Shown here piece by piece: positions 57,917 through 64,000 of a stretch of 64,000 bases of DNA; positions within the stretch are counted from its first letter, which is position 1, and each line of letters begins with the position of its first letter. The stretch is from contig NZ_CP078138.1 of the NCBI RefSeq assembly GCF_019212185.1, positions 6,239,501 through 6,303,500 of the forward strand, written 5' to 3'. Source of the DNA: Pseudomonas fluorescens. Its GTDB lineage: Bacteria > Pseudomonadota > Gammaproteobacteria > Pseudomonadales > Pseudomonadaceae. The position numbers and the translations under genes are program-made. The notes under the pieces are model-generated. The model searched no databases. It was not told the DNA's origin and saw nothing but the letters and a program-made list of their open reading frames with translations.

Positions 57917-58563
57917 GCGATTTCACCTTCTGGGACATCGTGCGCAACCTGCTGACCGGCCTGCAATGGACCCTGGCGCTGTCGCTGGTGGCCTTTATTG
58001 GCGGCGGGCTGATCGGCTTGCTGATCATGGTCATGCGCATTTCAGATAAAGCCCTGCCGCGTCGCGTCGCCCGTACTTACATCGAGCTATTCCAGGGCAC
58101 GCCGCTGTTGATGCAGCTATTTCTGGTGTTTTTCGGCGTGGCGCTGGCCGGGGTGGAGATTTCACCGTGGATGGCGGCGGCGATTGCACTGACGCTATTT
58201 ACCAGCGCTTACCTGGCGGAGATCTGGCGCGGCTGCGTCGATTCGATCCCCAACGGCCAATGGGAGGCATCGTCCAGCCTGGCGCTGAGCCCGTTGGAAC
58301 AGTTGCGCTACGTGATCCTGCCGCAAGCCCTGCGCATCGCCGTGGCGCCGACCGTGGGCTTCTCGGTGCAAGTGGTCAAAGGCACTGCCGTCACCTCGAT
58401 CATCGGCTTCACCGAACTGACCAAGACCGGCGGCATGCTCGCCAACGCCACCTTCGAACCTTTCATGGTCTACGGCCTCGTCGCCCTCGGCTACTTCCTG
58501 CTTTGCTACCCCTTGTCGCTCAGTGCGCGATACCTGGAAAGGAGACTGCATGCCTCTGCTTAG
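57913..58563 (+). CDS. Amino-acid ABC transporter permease (HisM-like)
   Basis: 216 residues. EAA loop seen as Gln-Trp-Glu-Ala-Ser-Ser-Ser-Leu-Ala-Leu. Translationally coupled to the upstream permease, and its stop overlaps the ATPase gene start by 14 bases. Confidence 0.9.
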   Translation: MSDFTFWDIVRNLLTGLQWTLALSLVAFIGGGLIGLLIMVMRISDKALPRRVARTYIELFQGTPLLMQLFLVFFGVALAGVEISPWMAAAIALTLFTSAYLAEIWRGCVDSIPNGQWEASSSLALSPLEQLRYVILPQALRIAVAPTVGFSVQVVKGTAVTSIIGFTELTKTGGMLANATFEPFMVYGLVALGYFLLCYPLSLSARYLERRLHASA

Positions 58564-59287
58564 AATTTCCGCCCTGCATAAATACTACGGCGACCATCAT
58601 GTGCTCAAAGGGATCGACCTGAGCATCGAGGAAGGCCAGGTAGTCGCAATCATTGGCCGCAGTGGCTCGGGTAAATCGACCTTGCTGCGTACCCTCAACG
58701 GCCTGGAGTCAATCAACGACGGGGTGATCGAAGTCGACGGCGAATACCTCGATACCGCCCGCGCCGACCTGCGCAGCCTGCGGCAGAAAGTCGGCATGGT
58801 GTTCCAGCAGTTCAACCTGTTCCCGCACCTGACCGTGGGTGAGAACGTCATGCTCGCGCCACAGGTGGTGCAAAAAGTGCCCAAAGCCAAGGCCGCCGAA
58901 CTGGCGCGTCAGATGTTGGAACGGGTCGGACTGGGGGAAAAGTTCGATGCCTTTCCGGACCGACTGTCCGGCGGCCAGCAACAGCGGGTGGCGATTGCCC
59001 GTGCCCTGGCCATGTCGCCAAAAGTGTTGCTGTGCGACGAAATCACCTCGGCACTCGACCCGGAGCTGGTCAACGAAGTGCTGAGTGTGGTCCGGCAACT
59101 GGCAAAGGAAGGCATGACGCTGATTATGGTCACCCACGAAATGCGTTTCGCCCGAGAGGTTGGGGATAAGTTGGTGTTCATGCACCAGGGCAAGGTGCAT
59201 GAGGTGGGTGATCCCAAGACGTTGTTTGCCCAGCCGCAGACGGCGGAGCTGGCGAACTTTATCGGGACGGTCGAGGCGGCGGGCTGA
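58550..59287 (+). CDS. Amino-acid ABC transporter ATP-binding protein
   Basis: 245 residues. Walker A (GRSGSGKST) at 36-44, signature LSGGQQQR, Walker B Leu-Leu-Cys-Asp-Glu with the His-loop Thr-His-Glu. ATPase of the HisP/GlnQ type. I chose the ATG at 58550 (Met-Pro-Leu-Leu-Arg); GGAG precedes it. The operon ends near REP elements. Confidence 0.92.
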   Translation: MPLLRISALHKYYGDHHVLKGIDLSIEEGQVVAIIGRSGSGKSTLLRTLNGLESINDGVIEVDGEYLDTARADLRSLRQKVGMVFQQFNLFPHLTVGENVMLAPQVVQKVPKAKAAELARQMLERVGLGEKFDAFPDRLSGGQQQRVAIARALAMSPKVLLCDEITSALDPELVNEVLSVVRQLAKEGMTLIMVTHEMRFAREVGDKLVFMHQGKVHEVGDPKTLFAQPQTAELANFIGTVEAAG

Positions 59288-59313
59288 CCGTTCTTCAGCG
59301 TCGGTCAGCCCGT

Positions 59314-59390
59314 CTTCGCAGGCAAGCCCGCGCCCACCGTGAATGGCAACATGGAAACCCACATATGGGAGCGGGCTTGCCCGCGATTGA
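59314..59390. repeat. Inverted pair of REP elements
   Basis: GCAAGCCCGCGCCC (from 59321) and the opposite-oriented GGGAGCGGGCTTGCCCGC (from 59368). The pair lies just after the ABC transporter operon and before ppx. Confidence 0.75.
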
Positions 59391-59504
59391 CCGCGCAGCC
59401 GTCAGCAGTTTTCCTGCACTGGATCAAGGCTTTGAACACTGCGCGTTGGCGGCAGCGATTGATCGTGGCACGATGGTCAGGTTATCGACCGAGACCCCTA
59501 GACC

Positions 59505-61007
59505 ATGCCCCAATCCCAAGCCAAGAATCTGTCCCTGATCGCCGCTATCGACCTGGGCTCGAACAGCTTTCATATGGTCGTGGCCAAAGCTCACCACAAT
59601 GAAATACGCATTCTCGAGAGGCTCGGCGAAAAGGTTCAGTTGGCTGCCGGGATCGACGAAGCACGCCAGCTCAGCGAAGAGTCCATGCAGCGCGGGCTCG
59701 ACTGCCTCAAGCGCTTTGCCCAACTGATCAACGGCATGCCCCTGGGCGCCGTGCGAATCGTCGGCACCAACGCCCTGCGTGAAGCGCGCAACCGCGGCGA
59801 GTTCATCCGCCGCGCCGAGGAAATTCTCGGGCATCCGGTCGAAGTCATTTCCGGTCGTGAAGAGGCCCGCCTGATCTACCTCGGCGTGTCCCACACCCTC
59901 GCTGACACCCCGGGCAAGCGCCTGGTGGCCGACATCGGCGGTGGCAGCACCGAATTTATCATTGGCCAGCGCTTTGAACCGCTGCTGCGTGAAAGCCTGC
60001 AGATGGGCTGCGTGAGCTTCACCCAGCGCTACTTCAAGGACGGCAAGATCACCCCGGCCCGCTACGCCCAGGCGTACACTGCGGCGCGCCTGGAGATCAT
60101 GAGCATTGAACACGCCCTGCACCGCCTGACCTGGGATGAGGCCATCGGCTCCTCGGGCACCATCCGTGCCATCGGCCTGGCGCTCAAGGCCGGAGGCCAC
60201 GGCACTGGCGAGGTCAATGCCGAGGGCCTGGCCTGGCTCAAACGCAAGCTGTTCAAGCTCGGCGACGCGGAGAAAATCGATTTCGAGGGCATCAAGCCTG
60301 ACCGTCGGGCGATCTTCCCTGCCGGCCTGGCGATCCTCGAAGCGATCTTCGACGCCCTTGAGTTGCAACGCATGGACCACTGCGACGGCGCGCTGCGCGA
60401 AGGCGTGCTGTACGACCTGCTGGGCCGTCATCACCATGAAGACGTGCGCGAACGCACCCTCAGCTCCCTGATGGACCGCTACCACGTCGACCTCGATCAG
60501 GCCGTTCGCGTCGAGCGCAAGGCGCTGCACGCGTTCGACCAGGTGGCGGCGGACTGGGATCTGGATGACGGCGTCTGGCGCGAACTGCTGGGCTGGGCCG
60601 CCAAGGTGCACGAAGTCGGCCTGGACATCGCCCACTACCATTACCACAAGCATGGCGCCTACCTGATCGAGCACTCGGACCTGGCCGGTTTCTCCCGTGA
60701 AGACCAACTGATGCTGGCCCTGCTGGTTCGCGGGCACCGACGCAATATTCCCAAGGACAAGTTCGCCGAGTTCGGCGACGAAGGCATCAAGCTGATCCGC
60801 CTGTGCGTCCTGCTGCGCTTCGCAATTCTGTTCCACCACATCCGCGGCACCCAGGCGATGCCCCAGGTATCGCTGCATGCCAACGGCGACAGCCTGGAAG
60901 TGCAGTTCCCGGAAAACTGGCTGGACGAAAACCAACTGACCCAGGCCGACTTCGCCCTGGAAGCCGAGTGGCTGACCCGGGTCGGATTCACCCTCAGCGT
61001 GCGCTGA
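59505..61007 (+). CDS. ppx: Exopolyphosphatase Ppx
   Basis: 500-residue Ppx/GppA-type phosphatase that removes phosphate from polyphosphate. N-terminal [12 protein letters not shown] (residues 13-24) and Asp-Ile-Gly-Gly-Gly-Ser-Thr-Glu-Phe are the ASKHA phosphate motifs; an HD-like helical domain fills the C-terminal part. Convergent with ppk across a shared terminator, as in P. aeruginosa. Confidence 0.95.
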   Translation: MPQSQAKNLSLIAAIDLGSNSFHMVVAKAHHNEIRILERLGEKVQLAAGIDEARQLSEESMQRGLDCLKRFAQLINGMPLGAVRIVGTNALREARNRGEFIRRAEEILGHPVEVISGREEARLIYLGVSHTLADTPGKRLVADIGGGSTEFIIGQRFEPLLRESLQMGCVSFTQRYFKDGKITPARYAQAYTAARLEIMSIEHALHRLTWDEAIGSSGTIRAIGLALKAGGHGTGEVNAEGLAWLKRKLFKLGDAEKIDFEGIKPDRRAIFPAGLAILEAIFDALELQRMDHCDGALREGVLYDLLGRHHHEDVRERTLSSLMDRYHVDLDQAVRVERKALHAFDQVAADWDLDDGVWRELLGWAAKVHEVGLDIAHYHYHKHGAYLIEHSDLAGFSREDQLMLALLVRGHRRNIPKDKFAEFGDEGIKLIRLCVLLRFAILFHHIRGTQAMPQVSLHANGDSLEVQFPENWLDENQLTQADFALEAEWLTRVGFTLSVR

Positions 61008-61011
61008 AAAC

Positions 61012-61045
61012 AAAAATGGCGATCCTCAGGGATCGCCATTTTTTT
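61012..61045. terminator. Bidirectional terminator between ppx and ppk
   Basis: AAAAATGGCGATC / GATCGCCATTTTT stem (61012-61024 and 61031-61043), T-tract on both strands, between the convergent stops. Confidence 0.92.
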
Positions 61046-61061
61046 GCCTGTTGCCTGAGAG

Positions 61062-63293
61062 TCAGCTGCTGACCGGCAGGATCGGGCTACCCAAACGCTC
61101 CAGCAAGGTCGCCTGGGCGCTGCGCGGGTTCTGGTTGCCGGTCGGGGTGTTGCGCACGTAGCGACCGTCCGATTGCAGGCTCCAGCTGTGGGTGTTATCG
61201 GTCAAGTACAGTTCCAGCTCCTTCTTGACCCGGGTCAGCAGCTTCTTGCCTTCGACCGGGAAGCAAGTCTCGACGCGCTTGTCGAGGTTGCGCTCCATCC
61301 AGTCGGCACTGGAGAGGAACATCTGCTCTTCGCCGCCATTGAGGAAGTAGAACACCCGGGTGTGCTCGAGGAAGCGGCCGATGATCGAGCGCACATGAAT
61401 GTTATGCGAGACCCCGGCGATGCCCGGACGCAGGCAGCACATGCCGCGCACCACCAGATCGATGCGCACCCCTGACTGGCTGGCCTTGTACAGCGCGCGA
61501 ATGATCTTCGGATCGGTCAGCGAGTTGAACTTGGCAATGATGTGCGCCGGCTTGCCGTCGAGGGCGAACTGGGTTTCGCGGGCAATCATGTCGAGCATGC
61601 CCTTCTTCAGGGTAAACGGCGCGTGCAGCAGCTTCTTCATGCGCAGCGTCTTACCCATGCCGATCAACTGGCTGAACAGCTTGCCGACGTCTTCGCACAA
61701 GGCGTCGTCGGAAGTCAGCAGGCTGTAGTCGGTGTACAGGCGGGCGTTGCCGGCGTGGTAGTTACCGGTGCCGAGGTGCGCGTAACGGACAATTTCACCG
61801 GCCTCGCGACGCAGGATCAGCATCATCTTGGCGTGGGTCTTGAAGCCGACCACGCCATAAATCACCACCGCGCCGGCCGCTTGCAGACGGCTGGCCAGTT
61901 GCAGGTTGGACTCTTCATCGAAGCGCGCCCGCAACTCGATCACCGCGGTGACTTCCTTGCCGTTACGCGCCGCATCCACCAGCGCGTCGACGATTTCCGA
62001 GTTGGCGCCGGAACGGTACAGGGTCTGGCGGACGGCCAATACATGCGGGTCCTTGGCAGCCTGACGCAGCAGGTCGACCACCGGGGTGAACGACTCGAAT
62101 GGGTGCAGCAACAGGATGTCCTGCTTGCCGACCACACTGAAAATGTTCTCGCTGTTTTGCAGCAATTTCGGGATCTGCGGGGTGAACGGGGTGTATTGCA
62201 GCTCCGGATGGCTGTCCAGGCCGGTGATGCTGAACAGACGGGTCAGGTTGACCGGGCCATTGACCTGATACAGCTCGGTCTCGCTCAGGTTGAACTGCTT
62301 GAGCAAGTAATCCGAGAGGTGTTTCGGGCAAGTATCGGCCACTTCCAGACGCACCGCATCGCCGTAGCGCCGCGAGAACAGCTCGCCACGAAGAGCGCGG
62401 GCCAGGTCTTCGACGTCTTCGGAGTCAAGCGCGAGGTCGGCGTTTCGGGTCAGGCGGAACTGGTAGCAACCCTTGACCTTCATGCCCTGGAACAGGTCGT
62501 CGGCGTGTGCGTGGATCATCGACGACAGGAACACATAATTGTCGCCAGTACCTCCGACTTCTTCCGGCAGCTTGATCACCCGTGGCAGCAAGCGCGGCGC
62601 CGGGATGATTGCCAGGCCGGAATCGCGACCAAAGGCATCGACCCCTTCGAGTTCGACGATGAAGTTCAGGCTCTTGTTAACCAGCAACGGGAACGGGTGC
62701 GTCGGATCGAGGCCGATCGGGGTGATGATTGGCGCGATTTCGTCGCGGAAATAGCGGCGCACCCAGGTCTTGATCTTGGTGTTCCAGTGCCGCCGACGAA
62801 TGAAGCGGACCTGATGCTTCTCCAACTCCGGCAACAGAATATCGTTGAGGATCGCGTACTGGCGGTCGACATGGCCGTGCACCAACTCGCTGATGCGTGC
62901 CAGCGCCTGATGCGGCTGCAGGCCATCGGCGCCGGCTTGTTCACGGGCGAAGGTGATCTGCTTCTTCAGGCCGGCGACACGAATCTCAAAGAACTCATCG
63001 AGATTGCTGGAGAAGATCAGCAAGAACTTCAGCCGCTCCAGCAACGGGTAGGACTCATCCAGCGCCTGTTCCAGCACGCGGATGTTGAACTGCAGTTGCG
63101 ACAGTTCGCGATGAATATAAAGGATGCTGTCATCCAGGCCCGGGACCGGCACCGCTGGCGCAGCAGGTGCCGCCTCGGCGACCACTGGTGGCGGCACCGG
63201 TGCAGGAGCGGGCTCCGGCGCCGCTTCGACCACCGGCTCGTCCACAGGCAGGGCTTCGTTTACAGCAACTTCAGTAAGGCCTTCGGTATTCAT
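61062..63293 (-). CDS. ppk: Polyphosphate kinase Ppk1
   Basis: 743 residues. The Ppk1 core begins near residue 58 ([10 protein letters not shown]). His in Ala-His-Leu-Gly-Thr-Gly-Asn-Tyr-His and the segment Arg-Gly-Met-Cys-Cys-Leu-Arg-Pro-Gly are parts of the active site, where a His is phosphorylated. The first 55 residues are Pro/Ala/Val-rich, an extension typical of Pseudomonas Ppk1. It transfers ATP gamma-phosphate to polyphosphate. Confidence 0.95.
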   Translation of the reverse strand: MNTEGLTEVAVNEALPVDEPVVEAAPEPAPAPVPPPVVAEAAPAAPAVPVPGLDDSILYIHRELSQLQFNIRVLEQALDESYPLLERLKFLLIFSSNLDEFFEIRVAGLKKQITFAREQAGADGLQPHQALARISELVHGHVDRQYAILNDILLPELEKHQVRFIRRRHWNTKIKTWVRRYFRDEIAPIITPIGLDPTHPFPLLVNKSLNFIVELEGVDAFGRDSGLAIIPAPRLLPRVIKLPEEVGGTGDNYVFLSSMIHAHADDLFQGMKVKGCYQFRLTRNADLALDSEDVEDLARALRGELFSRRYGDAVRLEVADTCPKHLSDYLLKQFNLSETELYQVNGPVNLTRLFSITGLDSHPELQYTPFTPQIPKLLQNSENIFSVVGKQDILLLHPFESFTPVVDLLRQAAKDPHVLAVRQTLYRSGANSEIVDALVDAARNGKEVTAVIELRARFDEESNLQLASRLQAAGAVVIYGVVGFKTHAKMMLILRREAGEIVRYAHLGTGNYHAGNARLYTDYSLLTSDDALCEDVGKLFSQLIGMGKTLRMKKLLHAPFTLKKGMLDMIARETQFALDGKPAHIIAKFNSLTDPKIIRALYKASQSGVRIDLVVRGMCCLRPGIAGVSHNIHVRSIIGRFLEHTRVFYFLNGGEEQMFLSSADWMERNLDKRVETCFPVEGKKLLTRVKKELELYLTDNTHSWSLQSDGRYVRNTPTGNQNPRSAQATLLERLGSPILPVSS

Positions 63294-63311
63294 CGCGTGT
63301 TCCTGGGAGGG

Positions 63312-64000
<689 letters not shown>

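Noticed and set aside
59424..61013. A 529-codon minus-strand frame opposite ppx
   Set aside because: Antisense shadow of ppx, which has clear phosphatase motifs.

Overview
The window is a chromosomal segment of a fluorescent-group Pseudomonas (P. fluorescens complex or a close relative). This is inferred from gene content and order: a spu polyamine locus, an ssuEADCB operon ending in a molbindin (ssuF) next to a 1-Cys peroxiredoxin (lsfA), a Pseudomonas-type ArgA, the order zapA-6S RNA-ygfA, and the order ubiD-rho-trxA-ppx-ppk-hemB. Short palindromes of the GTGGGAGCGGGCTTGCCCGC type, typical Pseudomonas REP elements, lie in many intergenic gaps. No tRNA or rRNA gene, CRISPR array, prophage or insertion sequence was recognised. 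All assignments come from reading the sequence and remembered family features; no database search was run.

Layout. 1-3215: the end of a penicillin/AHL acylase gene, an AraC regulator and a divergent carboxymuconolactone-decarboxylase-like gene. 3275-13739: polyamine uptake and gamma-glutamylation (spuBCDEFGH on the minus strand, spuI divergent), with a truncated spuA remnant between spuB and spuI. 13923-21783: a TetR regulator, the sulfonate operon ssuEADCBF, lsfA and an OprD-type porin. 22253-26929: argA, argE, a CYTH-CHAD triphosphatase and an Lrp regulator. 27055-31124: a small unknown protein, a lone GspE-like ATPase, slipin, NfeD and a DUF2388 protein. 31195-39797: glycine cleavage genes gcvP, gcvH and gcvT, with a DegT/ArnB-like aminotransferase inserted between gcvP and gcvH, then an iron ABC transporter. 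39905-46478: ubiquinone hydroxylases, pepP, a YecA-like gene, a ZapB-like/zapA pair, 6S RNA, ygfA and an unmarked 48-codon gene. 46676-51914: an EVE protein, FliL-like, quinone reductase, TonB-like, ChaC, PagP-like and flavin/2Fe-2S reductase genes. 51914-64000: ubiD, rho and trxA, then a GntR regulator with an amino-acid ABC transporter, then ppx, ppk and the 3' part of hemB.

How the genes work together. The spu genes import putrescine and spermidine and feed them into the gamma-glutamyl pathway; the hydrolase step (SpuA/PuuD) seems to be lost here and would have to be supplied elsewhere. The ssu genes import sulfonates and release sulfite using FMNH2 from SsuE; lsfA nearby shares an AT-rich palindrome with the ssu promoter, which suggests common sulfur-starvation control. 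ArgE and ArgA act in arginine biosynthesis. GcvT, GcvH and GcvP form the glycine cleavage system. UbiH, the UbiI-like enzyme and UbiD act in ubiquinone synthesis. Ppx and Ppk degrade and make polyphosphate.

The best candidates for a second look are the in-frame spuA remnant, the split gcv cluster, the transporter cassette inside the trxA-ppx interval, the shared palindrome, a perfect 19-bp hairpin between spuD and spuE, and the rho leader, which lacks a Shine-Dalgarno sequence. I did not find a clearly new defence or mobile system.
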